A stretch of DNA of 64,000 bases from NCBI RefSeq assembly GCF_043290135.1, contig NC_134707.1, positions 73,660,508 to 73,724,507 on the forward strand, given 5' to 3'. Under the pieces are notes generated by a model. It ran no database searches and was not told where the DNA came from. It saw only the letters and a list, made by a program, of their open reading frames with translations. The position numbers and the translations under genes are program-made. Each line of letters opens with the position of its first letter. Position 1 is the first letter of the stretch. This stretch comes from Rhipicephalus microplus (Eukaryota > Arthropoda > Arachnida > Ixodida > Ixodidae). Of the stretch, positions 21,451-33,090 are shown one piece after another.

Positions 21451-24230
21451 AGTTTGTCTCCCCCAGCTCATACGGGGAATGATGCAGATTTCGGCGCAAA
21501 AATCTCTGAGGTCTATTAAATTTTGCGCATACCTTTTTGATATGACTGCACTAGGTATGATGAGAACAAATATTACTGCTTTATTATTTATATTGGGGTC
21601 TGACTTACTAATGTTTTCATTCGAAAAACAGGACGTCAGCAAAATGTGCTGTATTTTTGGAAAGAAGACGTAATTCAATTCGCATTCCATTGCGAGAAAA
21701 GTGTTCAATTTGATTCTCACTCTGTTCTAGTGTCAAAAAAATGTCAAATACTTCAAGTTTTTTTTCTCATTTCGGAGCGACAACTCCGCAACACTGATAG
21801 GATTGTGCCCTAAGATCAGCAGCTACGCACTTGCGGCGGAGGAGACAACACGAGGCATTAAACACAACAAACACGTCAACGGCTTCGGATACCACAGGCT
21901 CATGCAAAAGTTCATCGCCATAAAACTTGAAGCTGAAGTGCTGTCCTCCTTAAACTGTAAGCCCATCCTTACGCAATTCATGTGAGGATGCAAGACAGTT
22001 TCGAGCTGCGCGTGTTTTTCGTGGCCCTGGTGCACACCTATGTGCGCATGACAAAAATGTCCCAGGAGTGACTAATCACACTAGAGGTGGACCTCAGTCT
22101 AATGTAACAATACTAGCCAACCCAAAGCTGCTGTAAACTGGTTAAAAAGGCCGCGTTTACAGTTTGGACATACAGCCGACCTTCGGAAATTGATTTTTGT
22201 AGGATTTTCCTTGGCTCTCTGCGACAGCTCTACATTCAGTGGCTGACATGAATATTTGGCAATTTGTAATGCTTACAGTGTCAGATTACAAAGCCTATAC
22301 CTAAATTTGATAGTTGACTTGCAAAGGCTTTAATAATTACAGAACTTTTATGGTACTACATCATAAGCACAAGTGACACACACTTGTGTCAAGTTCACCT
22401 GTCAGGTACTTTTTTGCAACAACACATGCATATTTGTACGCCCAAAAGTCTGTCCAAAATTACCATGTTGCCAAAACGCACAAGATTAAAAAACTCTGGA
22501 TGTTCAGTAGATAGGCTATCTCCTAAGAAGTGCTGGTTTCAGGAGAAACAAGTTTAACATGCCGAAATCGACAATTCAACTCGTCGATCACCGGCAATCG
22601 ACTTCAATAGTCGTGATAACAAAAGAGTTATATACTTTGTACGCTATGTATATGCATAACCTAAATTTATAGTAAATACAATGTTGCAAGAAAAAGAAAC
22701 GTGTGGGCGTGTGGTAGAGCATCCGCCTGGCCCGAAAATAACTCGGGTTCTACCCCTCCTCGAACCCAAATGTCCCTGGTTTGGTCCCCACTCTGACCTA
22801 GGAATTTTTACAATATATTTTATTGGAATTATTCTCGCTTTTGTGATCACAAATGAAACGATAATCTTCGCTCACAACCAACGTCGCCAACAGCAACACC
22901 GGAAGTTTTGCGAAGCGAAATATTAGACACTACCATGTTATTGTGCTAGAATCACGAGAAAAAGCCCCCGCACTGCACATACGCCTAATCGATTTGAATA
23001 GGAAACTAAACGTCATCGCATGATGTTGATGATGATGTTTGGTGCTTTGTGGCGCAAGGACCATTTTATGGTCAAAGAGCGCCAGTACATGAGACAAGAG
23101 ATGTTGACAATGATTGAAATTAATGATTGTACAAGGACCTTAAAATTTCTCGCGCTAAGGCGTGCAAAGGATAGAAATAATAAAATCATGACCATGCCAT
23201 GTATAAAGTGGAACAACAAGGGGGTAGAAAAAATAACGAGGGTAATAATTGGGGATGAGAGGATGAGGAGAAAAGAGGAGGGGAGGAGGGAAGAAGGTGT
23301 TCTTTCATTGAAAATTAAGAATTACTTTCCCGATTGGAAGTCGAAGAATCTTGAGTTTGGAACATCAGCATTACCGAAGTGAGGGTGAATCCTTGCCACG
23401 CACTTCTTATAGATTTTATGTTGAGTGAACCTGTATACAGTTTATGCATTGGATTAAATTACTCTACAATAGATTTGTATATTCAGACTTCTCGAGGCAA
23501 CCCAGTTCTGCAGGGTTGCTCGCAAGGGCAAACTGAAAACCTCTTCCACAACGCAGAATTATCTCGCGACTAAAATTTCTTTACCAACAATATGATGGTC
23601 AATTCCGCATATCAAGATCTCATTACCTGCTAGACCCACCAAAACACTCATCGTGACTTAACCATTCCAAAGCTATCCACTAACATTTCAGTCGTGTTAA
23701 CGCTTACAAACATTGCCCTTTCCCGTCAGATGCTCACCATTGGAATAGACTAGACAATAATCATGTGTGTTGTAACACTATTCAATTACTTATGAACCTA
23801 ATATAGTGTGTCTATTTTGGTTTATGGGCTGTTTGACATTGTGTCTTCTTTCTTGTTTTTCGGGTATGCATTTCTTTCAATCCTTAGTATGCATTTTCTT
23901 GTCACCATTCCTGCAAGGGCCGCGAAATGCCTTTAGTATGTTCAAATAAAATAAATCTTTAAAAATACGATATATATTGATGCGTGACCATTCGGCAGAA
24001 TAAATTACTTGAATTAAGGCATCTGTATACTGAGACTGAAAGCGCTGCCTGTGAAAGTACTGTCGTACTCAAATGATGCCCAAAAAATTCCACCATCTGC
24101 AAAAACTGAATGATGGCAAGTGGGACAAAGGTGTGAAGCTCACTGATAAAATGGTGGATCATTGCCCATATATCAGATGAAGAGCCAACACGTTGTTATA
24201 GAGGTGAATGTGTGTTCACTGGAGTAAGGA
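21451..24230. other. Unrecognised region; possible short dispersed repeats
   Basis: I find no gene. Around 22705-22790 the text tggtagagcatccgcctgg followed by gggttctacccc resembles a tRNA-like SINE head, but the B box is poor. Around 23020-23100 tgatgatgtttggtgctttg, followed by a cgcaaggacc motif, looks like a dispersed tick repeat with no second copy here to confirm it. The plus frame 23020-23382 runs through that repeat and is not a gene. Confidence 0.35.
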
Positions 24231-24236
24231 TTGTGA

Positions 24237-25096
24237 TGATGGAAGAAATCCCGATGGTTCAAATGGCCACGACGACACGTTGAAGGACATGACAGGCCCG
24301 GCTGCTCACTTCCTAGCAAACGTTCGTTTGTTTACACACTGACACCTAATTACAAACCAAGGCCGGGTTGCCACTAAACTGACCGCACAGTAGGCACAGG
24401 GGTGATTTAACGTCAGCGGTACTTGCCAAACCCTTCGTATACTCCACACATCAACACCAACTTTTCGATGTAGTATCAACCTAGGATCAGAGTCTGCGAT
24501 ATGCGCGACCTCTGTCCCCGCTTCCCCATTTCGTCCTTGAGCACCAAGCGCCCCTTCTCTTCATTTCTTTGAATACCCCACGTCTCATCTGAGACAGGCT
24601 CGTGGGACAAACCCCTACTCGATGCTCCACCAATGGAGGAAACATCTGGCCTTTCCTCCTAGATCTCCGCGTTTCCACACTTTGCTATCTTCGGAGCATC
24701 GGCTAAGAAGAACTCAGTCATTTCAACGACTACAGCTTACATGATACTTTCGTGTGACAAGACTGTCTAGACAGCCGGTCGGCTTTCTGGCGTTAGTAAG
24801 CAAGATTCTGCCGTATATCCACCCGTATTGTTACATAATGGTGTCACCTTATCTTGTCGGGAGCCGTGTCGCGACAGCGACCAGTTATGTCTCAGACTGG
24901 CTGACCATGAGAGCGCTACCGCCATGCGGGTGACTTCCCAGCACAAGCTGCGGTGAACAAAGGCTCACGTGGTTCGACGACAAAGACGTGTTCCGAGCAT
25001 AACGGCTTAATCCGCGTCTGGGCGGCCGTTTTTTAATAAGTTCCCTTTTCGTCAGGTGCCGTCTACGGACTGGTCATCCTTCGCGTACCCCAAACA
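24237..25096 (-). repeat. LTR copy A (3' LTR on minus strand), SINE-free
   Basis: About 860 bp matching 26443-27567 along its length with scattered substitutions and small indels (for example cgatgtagtatcaacctagg is identical in both). It has no SINE where copy B does: at about 25044-25056 it reads cccttttcgtca straight through. Confidence 0.8.
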
Positions 25097-25440
25097 TAAC
25101 TTCTTCCAACTCAAGAATGTTGTATGTACGCTTGTTGTACATACAACTTCAACAACCGTATGGGTAGAGGGGGTCACACTAAGCGCACTGCCGACGCTTC
25201 GAGTCGTGCGTAGACATCATACAAAATTTACTAAAACAACAACAAAAACATCTAACAAGGCATTCACTATAACGCCATTACATCATTACAAAGCACTATC
25301 ACACAAGTGTCCCTAACAAAAATGTCTGTGGTCACCCAAATGCACAAAGTCACACAGAAGACCACGAGGGGTGGAACTGCTCGAAAATAAAATAAAAAAT
25401 CCAGCATATCCGCGGAGTGAATGATGGAGAGTGGGCCAAA

Positions 25441-25635
25441 GCATTCGTCCGTCCATTCCTTCTTGTGTCCGTCCGTCCATGCATCCGTCTGTGTGACCGT
25501 CCAAACGTTCATCCGCCCATCCATGCGTGCGTCTGTTCGTGCGCTCATCCCTGCGTTCGTCCATGCATCCACCCCTGCGTCGATTCATGCATCCATCTAT
25601 GCATCTGTCTGTGTGTCCGTTCGTTCATCTATTCT
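25441..25635. repeat. Degenerate tetranucleotide array (CCAT/CCGT/TCGT type)
   Basis: About 195 bp of imperfect 4-bp repeats such as gtccgtccatgcatccgtct. It creates long chance frames on both strands with Met, Arg and Asp or His, Pro and Ser-rich text. It lies in the interior of the decayed LTR element. Confidence 0.85.
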
Positions 25636-25689
25636 ACAATCCAAGTACCACCATCTCGCATCTTTTCATCATATATTCCTCATATAGAA

Positions 25690-26195
25690 GCACCGCCGTC
25701 CAGCGGACATTCCAAGGACTAAACGAGAGGTCGCACACGCACACTTTCTTATGGCTTGCGCTTCGGGTCTACTTCCCTCCTTTAACCACCTTGAGCTCAT
25801 GGTATAGCCCCAAATGAGCGTACGACTGAACACCATGAACACCAGGTAAGACTGAACACCATGCCCAAATGCTCCTCTCAGGCATACTTTTCCTATTCGC
25901 TGATGTTTTGCTACAGCGGGAATCAGTTCCTCTCTTGGAACGGTTATGCCAGATCCTGAGTCTATACACGCCTTTAACGTGTTCCCCCCCCTTACTAACT
26001 CAAATTATGGTACACTTGACGTACTAATCATGTCTGAGACAGAAACTTTGCCTCGTGTCGTAGGTTCGCACATTGCCCTCGCCGTCAACCTTTTAGGCGG
26101 GTGTACTTCTTTCCCCCTTTTGCTGCCGATGTTTTTGGTGTTCTTTTCGGGCATTGCCATTGATAGTGTCCGCTTTCCCCGCAAACACAGCATCG
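25690..26195 (-). pseudogene. Nucleocapsid zinc knuckle and retropepsin fragment
   Basis: Reading the minus strand, a CCHC knuckle of form CX2CX4HX4C (CCVCGESGHYQWQC) is followed about 60 codons later by a stop, then by CIDSGSGITVPRE. That is the Asp-Ser-Gly active-site loop of an aspartic protease. Further down lies a plausible beta-strand region (GAFGHGVQ). The stop between the knuckle and the protease and the absence of all downstream enzymes make it non-functional. It defines the coding strand of the LTR element. Confidence 0.65.
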
Positions 26196-26442
26196 GAGCG
26201 TCGTCCTCCCCCCACTCTCAATTCCGGCTCAGCTGCTCGCCACGGGCAGGGTTGCGCAGAGTTCAGGTTTCTTGAACTACGTACCATGATCTCTGCACTG
26301 ACGTCGCCTGATGATCTTTTTCTTCTGCCCCCCCCCCCCCACCTTGGCTTTCGGTGTGTGTGTGCCAGGAAGGCAGGATGTCTCATAGTCCTTCAGAAAG
26401 CCGCCGCGACCACCTGCTCGACTGCGCCCGCTAAGAAATGGA

Positions 26443-27567
26443 TGATGGAAGCAATCCTGATGGTTCAGATGGCCACTACGACGCGTTAAAGGACTTGACA
26501 GGCCCGGCTGCTCACTTCCGAGCAAACGTGTGTTTGTTTACCCACTGACGTTTATTAAAATCAAAGGCTGGGGCGGCTACTAAACTGACCGCACCGTAGG
26601 CACTGGGGTGATTTAACGTCGGCGTTACTTGCCGAGCCCTTCATATACTCCACACATCAACACCAACTTTTCGATGTAGTATCAACCTAGGATCAGAGTC
26701 TGTGCTATGAACGACCTCTGTTCCCGCTTCCCCATCTCGTCCTCGAGCACAGAGTTCTCCTTCTCTTCATTTCTCTTTATTGAATACCTCCCGTCTCACC
26801 TCAGACAGCCTCGTGGGACAAATCTCTACTCGATGCTCCATCAATGGAGCAAACATCTTTCCTCCAAGATGGGTCTACGCCTCTGCGTTTCCACACTTTG
26901 CTATCCTCGGCGGATCGGCTAAGAAGAACTCCGTCATTTCAATGACGTACAGCATAGTGATACTTTCGGTTGACACCAAGACTGTCTAGACAGCTGGTCG
27001 GCTTTCTGGCGTTAGTAAGCACGATTCTGCCGTATATCCACACGTATTGTTGCAGCATGGCGCCACTTTATCTTGTCGGGAGCCGTGTCGTGACAGTGAC
27101 CACTTATTTCTCAGTCTGGCTGACCATGAGAGCCCTATCGCCATGCGGGTGACTTCGCAGCACAAGGTGCGGCAAACAAAGGCTCACGGGGCTCGACGAC
27201 TAAGATGCGTTCCGAGGAGAACGGCTAAATCCGCGTCTGGGCAGCCTCTTTTCATTAACTTCCCTTTTCATCGCCCCGCCACGGTGGTCTAGTGGTTAAG
27301 GTATTCGGCTGCTGACCCGCAGGTCGCGGGATCAAATCCTGGCTGTGGCGGCTGCATTTCCGGTGGAGGCGGAAACGTTGTAGGCCCATGTACTCAGATT
27401 TGGGTGCACGTTACAGAACCCCAGGTGGTCAAAATTTCACGGAGCCCTCCACTACGGCGTCTCTCATAATCATACGGTGGTTTTGGGACGTTAAACCCCA
27501 CACATCAAGCAATCCCTTTTCGTCGGGCGCCCTCTACGGACTGGTCATACTTCGCGTGCCCCGAACA
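26443..27567 (-). repeat. LTR copy B (5' LTR on minus strand), interrupted by a SINE
   Basis: The same LTR as 24237-25096. A SINE at 27274-27513, together with its duplicated target, adds about 252 bp. Without it the LTR is about 873 bp. Confidence 0.8.
27274..27513 (+). mobile_element. Ruka-type SINE, full length, copy 3, nested in an LTR
   Basis: The only plus-strand copy. The A box tggtctagtggttaagg lies at about 27286-27302 and the B box is mutated (ggatcaaatcc). The tail is short (catcaagcaat). A 12-bp target duplication with one mismatch lies at 27262-27273 (cccttttcatcg) and 27514-27525 (cccttttcgtcg). The uninterrupted target is preserved in the sister LTR near 25044-25055. Confidence 0.93.
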
Positions 27568-29290
27568 TAACTACCGGTAACAATGTTTATTATTTACACA
27601 ACAATGGAAGTACATACGCTGATACACACATGACGTAATCATTCGCATATAAATGAAATTACATACAAACATGAAACATCTCATTACAAATTATGAGAGG
27701 CCATTTTCTTTGAAAACTTCAAACTTCTGGTTGGTGAAGTTCGTGGCCAAAGCAACCAAAATAACAGGTTGTGAATGAAAATGGGAGTGGGAAAAAATGA
27801 TGCAGGTGGCCCTGCTGGTGGGTGATGCCTGTGGGCATAGGAGCTGCCAAGATACTGTCACGGTACAACATCAGCGATGCTAGCCAGCAGTCGTAACGAC
27901 CACGTTCTTCACGTTGAAGTTTCCGACAAGCACGAATGGGGGACCATGTTTAAATTAGGTTCTGCACCAATTTATTCCAGTCGCAGTGAAAGTTCTGCGT
28001 TCTGCTGCATTTGTTTGCAAGGTGCTCACAATGAGAAGCTGTGTCAAAGTGGTCACCCCCTGAGCTCCTTGCGATGAGAATGGAAGTGCGCCAAAAGCGC
28101 TCGCGCTCACCTCCAGAACTAGTTGGCATGGCACGACGAGGGACTTCGCCCAAGCACGAAACACTTCTCCGATAAACCAGCAAATATTCTGAATTTTATT
28201 CTTTGCGTCACCGAAATATCACCCTATACAGGCGTTAGGTTGCGCAGTGCAGCCAAACCTCATGCACCCTTGTAACTGGTGATGACTGGAGAATAGGTAG
28301 GCCCTGCTCATTCAAAAAGCATACGGCTGTTCTGGTGTCATTTGACGCTTACGGTACCTGCTGACTACATTTTGCTGAGTCACGTTACAAGGCTAGTGAG
28401 CTGAGCGAGGCGGGGAACACCAGTGCAATGTAAGGAAATGTGTGTCCCGTAACTTGGGAATTTGCTGTGAGGGGCCTGGTAGCGCCCATTGTTATAAAAT
28501 ACCTGTGTTCTCGATACGACCCATCACAGATCTTCGGTAGAAGTAATCGAAGCGTATGAAACTGAAAACAAAAAGAAAATATGGGAATGTGGGTTCTTTA
28601 GTTTTTTCAGCTAAACGAAAAAGGTATCTCGAGTCATAGCTCTGACGTTGGTGGTTGCAGATATTTGTGATCAGGGATGATACGTGAATAGGCTGTGCTC
28701 TATGTTTATATGTATTTTTTAGGATTTATTGACCTACTGTTAGTGTACAACTAGCATATGTGACCCCAAATAAAAATTTAGTTAAAACTTAGTTAAAATG
28801 TTGCTGTGTGTGTGTCTCTGCTGTGTTTTTATCCTGCTGTTTCACCTATGAGTGATGGCAACACATAGACGAATCAGAGTAGTTATGGTATCTTCCGAAT
28901 ATACTGAAGCCTATCATTAACACAGTGCTCTGTTGTTTCTTTGAAAAATAATTACAACACATGCCCTACCAAGACATCGAGCGGTGCTCGCTAGGATTAC
29001 CACGTTAAAAATCTGTTGGGAGAGGCACTAGAGACTCCGGAATACGATTCCCACAGGACTGGCTTCTGTGAGATTCAGGAATTGACAGAAAGACGTTAGC
29101 TGTCGAAAAAACAACGTTTTATTGATATCAACGACAAATTACGATGCATGTCGACAGAGAAGCTTACGTCCCTAGATGCGTCGGACATTTATGCTCATTT
29201 AAGTGCTAGGGAAAAAACGTTGCCGCTCTGCAGACAACCACTATTATAGAATCACCCCAATCAAGCACCGTATTGCCCTTACTACCTTAA
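27568..29290. other. No recognisable gene
   Basis: AT-rich spacer of about 1.7 kb. Frames near 27877-28183 are short and without domains. A small TG run is present near 28805. Confidence 0.4.
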
Positions 29291-29299
29291 TGTCCGGTC

Positions 29300-29775
29300 G
29301 CTCTGCCGCCCAACTAAGCATCTTCCATAAGTACCACTACAACTTTGGGACCAGTCATCTATTGATTTAAGTTCTTTCGTGTGCATCACGTCGTCTTCAT
29401 AATTGTCACAGTTTCAGATGCATCTTTGGCCACACAAAGTCATTCAATATTTCTGCTTTGCCATGCGCCATCGCACTTTCAAACGGTCTTCCTGATGAGA
29501 ATGTTTCGTTAAGAGGCCCTGTGAAATTTTTTGCTTATATATTGAATTTCAGGCTTATGTGTGACGTTGACTTTTGTATGCAGATGTGAATTTTTTCATT
29601 TTGTATTTTCCAACAATGTATTATAGCGTTCGTTTTTTTCTCTTCAATTATACATATTTTTGTTTCGATGCCGTTTATATGCTTCATTTAGGGTAAATTT
29701 TCTCTAACACCCCCCCCCCCCACCACTTCATGATCTTCGGGCCTGTAGGGTATTATGAATAAATAAATATTTTGA
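29300..29775 (+). mobile_element. 3' end of a CR1-like LINE with AATAAATAAAT tail
   Basis: Around 29405-29560 the plus strand reads RCIFGHTKSFNISALPCAIALSNGLPD in one frame. This resembles the C-terminal tail of CR1-like or Jockey-like LINE polyproteins (a W/S-N-x-LP-motif). A UTR follows, with a C run (about 29710) and attatgaataaataaat (29752-29768), the usual end. The UTR portion recurs at 32720-32950. Confidence 0.5.
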
Positions 29776-29905
29776 AAAGGCTTGGCTGAATACAGGCATG
29801 GTACACTTGTAAGCAACGTACCAACTATAATTATCTACTGACATAGACTGTGTTGCTTCGAAGTTATTGTCTATTTTCGGCTAACCGGAACGTCCTGCGA
29901 CGAAG
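29500..29905 (+). repeat. Diverged direct repeat, left copy
   Basis: Similar to 32720-33080 over about 350-400 bp. Shared landmarks are gttgacttttgta, a gggcttgtag/gggcctgtag box, tattatgaataaataaat, cacttgtaagcaa and caactataatt. The two copies flank the dead Gypsy element and may be its LTRs or copies of a LINE 3' end. Confidence 0.6.
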
Positions 29906-30560
29906 AAGCATTGGCATGAACTCCTCTTTACGTCGATGTAGGGTCGAAGCGTCGTGTCGGGCAGCAGCAACGTGGCTCATTGCAACGTATGAGCGACGTC
30001 AAAATCATCGCAAGGGTTGAGTAAGCGACTGAGTGGGTGAGTACTTCAGTGATAGTTTGGAAAAAAATGAGCACTCTGCGAATTATTATAAATTCCTGGA
30101 AGACAAATGAAGGCTTCGTGCGCAAGACCTTTGAAATGCCGAAGAGTGAAGACATTGAAAATGAGCTGACAGGTGCGTATGGCTTTCTAAGTTTAGATGC
30201 CAAACCTGGTTTTGTTCATATTCCGTTAGACAAACAGAGCTCTCGTATTTGTACATTGAGCACGCTATTAGGGCGTTTCAGAATTCTTCACATGCTATTC
30301 GGTTTATGTCTGCCCTTGAGGTGTACTAGAAAGCCTTGTCGCAAGTATTCCATGGTCCCTTGGGCGTGAGAGTATGCGCCGATGATGTTATATGCTCACT
30401 TGAGGCTCGAATGAAAGAGAGTATCAAGAGCATTTGAGGGCTGCGTTGAATGCGGCTCAAAAACATGGAATCACATTGAGCGCTGACAAGTGCGATTTGG
30501 ACATGAAGGAAATAATTTTTAAAGGTGATAAGATTAGTGAGAAAGACGCCCGAAACTTAT

Positions 30561-30763
30561 GATGATGATATGTGGGGTTTAACGTCCCAAAACCACTATA
30601 TGATTATGAGAGACGCCGTAGTGGAGGGCTCCGGAAATTTAGACCACCTGGGGTTCTTTAACGTGCACACAAATCTAAGCACACAGGCCTACAACATTTC
30701 CGCCTCCATCGGAAATGCAGCCGCCACAGCCGGGATTCGAACCCGCGCCCTGCGGGTCAGCCC
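30561..30763 (-). mobile_element. Ruka-type SINE, 5'-truncated, copy 4, nested in Gypsy
   Basis: A 203-bp minus-strand copy that lacks the A-box end of the tRNA head; it stops just after the gggtcag motif. A 12-bp perfect target duplication, cccgaaacttat, lies at 30549-30560 and 30764-30775, so truncation happened during insertion. It splits the reverse transcriptase/connection part of the Gypsy remnant. Confidence 0.93.
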
Positions 30764-32297
30764 CCCGAAACTTATCAGCAGCGTCTTGCAAATGCCAAAA
30801 CAAAGCCTGAAGCAAGAGCTTCAACCCGTCTTAGGCACGGTTACCAGTTTCCAAAAATATGTGCCCCATGATCAGACGAAACTACTCTTCTTCGTGAACT
30901 GCTAGCACAGGATACCGACTTCACATGGAGATTCAAGCATGTAAAAGAGTCAGAAGCCATTAAATAGGTTATAACTAGCTCAACTGTGCTTGCTGTCTAC
31001 GATCCCGCAAGAGAATGTGATATATCTACTGACGACTTAGGATTCGGGCTTGGCGCAGCATACTTTAGGAGGCATCGTTCATATCGGCAACCAGCGCCCT
31101 TTAGCTCAAACGACTCACGGAATGAATAAATAAAATACTCGCAAATTGAAAAAAGGCGTTAGGCATTGTATATGGCTGTGAAAAGTGTCACGACGTTATA
31201 GATGGCCTAAAGATTGTCATAAAAACCAATGTTCATCCATTGATCTCAATATAGGAAACGTATTGTTGAAATGACACCCCTCATCCCACCTCCGCCGACT
31301 GCAGCACCTTTTCCTCTGACTGAGGAGATACGAATACCAGTTTGCCTACGTCCGGGGTAGCTTTTCGAACCCCCACTGCCACGTCACACAGAATGAAGAA
31401 AGCGATGTGGAAGTATATGCAGTATCGGTGCGGTCAGTCTGGTCAGTAAAAAAACCAGCGCGTACTAGTAGAAGAAACAGCAAAAGATGCAATTCTCTCA
31501 CATGTGGTCAAAGTAATTCGGCGTGAGCAGAAGCAACCACTTACTGCTGCATACAAAGGTTCAACTGAGAATAGTCGGCCATCGGAAAGCTCTTATTTAA
31601 TGGAGCCAAAGTAGTTATACCATGGTCATTGTGAAAGAAACTACTGAGTCGGCTACATAGAGGCCACTTAGGCATAAACAAATCACTCGCAATGGCCAGG
31701 CTTTTGATGTTCTGGCCAGAAAATTATTCAAGACATTAGGAGCATGGTCAACAGATGTGGAACTTGCAAGGTCAATGCACGTCCATCATGTAGAATTGCT
31801 TTTGATGAGAAAATGCCCGCATTCTTCTTGGATTATAGTTGGAGGAGATCTATGCAAATAATCAGGTAAAGCGTACCTGGTGCTCTATAATGCGTACTTC
31901 TACTATACGAAGGTTGACGAGCTAGAGGGTACATCAGCACAAGAAATGATTCGCAAAATATAATCAATTTTTGCTAAGCAAGGAGTACCAATAAAAATTT
32001 TCAGCAACGATGGGCCGCAGTTTTCTTCAAGAGAGTTTACTCGCTTCGCAGCTTTGTATGACGTCCACATAGCACGTCAAGTTCTCATCTACTACGTAAA
32101 ATGAACTCGCAAAAAAGGCGTGCAAGGGGTGAAACATACTCTGCCGACCCACCATTCAGGAGGTGACGTTTACAGAGGCCTTCTGAATGATCGCACAAGC
32201 CATCTGGAGTGCGACAGTTCCGCCTGGTGAGCTGCTAATGAATTTTTGCCTCAGGTCTGGTCTCCCCGTCTCTCATCCACTTCGCAGCCGCAAGGGT

Positions 32298-32455
32298 TTT
32301 GATTGATTGATATGTGGGGTTTAACGTCCCAAAACCACCATATGATTATGAGAGACGCCGTTGTGGAGGGCTCCAAAAATTTCGACCACCTGGGGTTCTT
32401 TACCATGCACCCGAATCTGAGCACACGGGCCCACAGCAGTTCCGCCTCCATCTGA
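32298..32455 (-). mobile_element. Ruka-type SINE, strongly 5'-truncated, copy 5, nested in Gypsy
   Basis: A 158-bp minus-strand copy lacking the whole tRNA-like head. A 13-bp perfect target duplication, cagccgcaagggt, lies at 32285-32297 and 32456-32468. It inserted in the decayed integrase end of the Gypsy remnant. Confidence 0.93.
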
Positions 32456-32719
32456 CAGCCGCAAGGGTACAAAGTGACATCGACCGGCGGAACTGATATT
32501 AACGCTTTAAGTCTTCAGCCAGAGGGAACCATTTTACTGAGGGATGGAAGAGGTGGTCGAGAAAAGTGAATGTTCACGATTAGGTTGCATCTCGTTTCTA
32601 CAGAGTACTCTTTGAAGGCAGTGAGAAGTGCAAGCGAAATAAACGGCATCTTCGGCCCATGTGAGAAGCCTTCATTTTAGGGAACCTATACAATGATAGG
32701 TTGACAAAAGATGTCCACC

Positions 32720-33080
32720 ACGCTTCAATTTGGAAGCCCCTGTAAACTTTTCTGGGCAAACTAAGTAGTATATGTTGCGTTGACTTTTGTACTTACTTCA
32801 ATGTGTCATAAAACTTGTTCTTTTCTCTTTAAGTATACAAGCTTCTTCATTTTGATGCAGTTTTTATGCTTTATTTATAGTGAATTTTTTGTAACCCACC
32901 CACGTATTGCTCTTCGGGGCTTGTAGTGTATTATGAATAAATAAATAATTTAAAAAGACTAGGCTGAATGCAAGCATGACACACTTGTAAGCAATATAAC
33001 AACTATAATTCTGTACTCATATCGACTGTTGCTTCAAAGCTTTTCTCTATTTTTCGCGTAACCATGGCTCTGTGTCGTGG
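32720..33080 (+). repeat. Diverged direct repeat, right copy
   Basis: Partner of 29500-29905, with about 70-80% similarity by eye. It includes tattatgaataaataaat at about 32930 and cacttgtaagcaatataacaa at about 32982. Confidence 0.6.
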
Positions 33081-33090
33081 TATGCATCCT

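Larger units (their letters stand above)
24237..27567 (-). mobile_element. Decayed LTR retrotransposon: two LTRs, nucleocapsid and protease only
   Basis: Two direct repeats of about 860-870 bp (24237-25096 and 26443-27567, the latter enlarged by a SINE) flank a 1.35-kb interior. Read on the minus strand, the repeats start TGTT(C/T)GGGG and end CTTCCATCA, the TG...CA ends expected of LTRs. The interior, also on the minus strand, carries a CCHC zinc knuckle (about 26150-26193) and then a retropepsin-like core with DSG (about 25950-25965). Reverse transcriptase, RNase H and integrase are absent, so there has been a large internal deletion. A primer-binding candidate (ggcgcagtcg) is near 26425 on the minus strand. 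I could not see a clear target duplication. Confidence 0.72.
29990..32700 (+). mobile_element. Dead Gypsy-type LTR retrotransposon, canonical RT-RH-INT order
   Basis: Plus-strand remains of pol. Reverse transcriptase: FLSLDAKPGFVHIPLD at about 30181, then the FGRF-like box, then VCADDVI at about 30372 (the YxDD equivalent with Tyr replaced by Cys). The connection/RNase H remnant lies at about 30780-31250. Integrase remains are a zinc-binding-like HRGHLGINKS at about 31655 and a core SNDGPQFSSREF at about 32005. The order is the usual Gypsy one. Many stops and frameshifts and two nested SINEs (30561-30763 and 32298-32455) show it has long been inactive. Gag and protease are not recognisable. 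Confidence 0.75.

Noticed and set aside
22700..22800. tRNA-like SINE head on the plus strand
   Set aside because: The A-box-like part is fair but the B box is poor, and no tail or target duplication is visible.
25267..25722. Repetitive His/Ser/Pro or Met/Asp/Arg-rich proteins
   Set aside because: The frames are produced by the degenerate tetranucleotide array on both strands.
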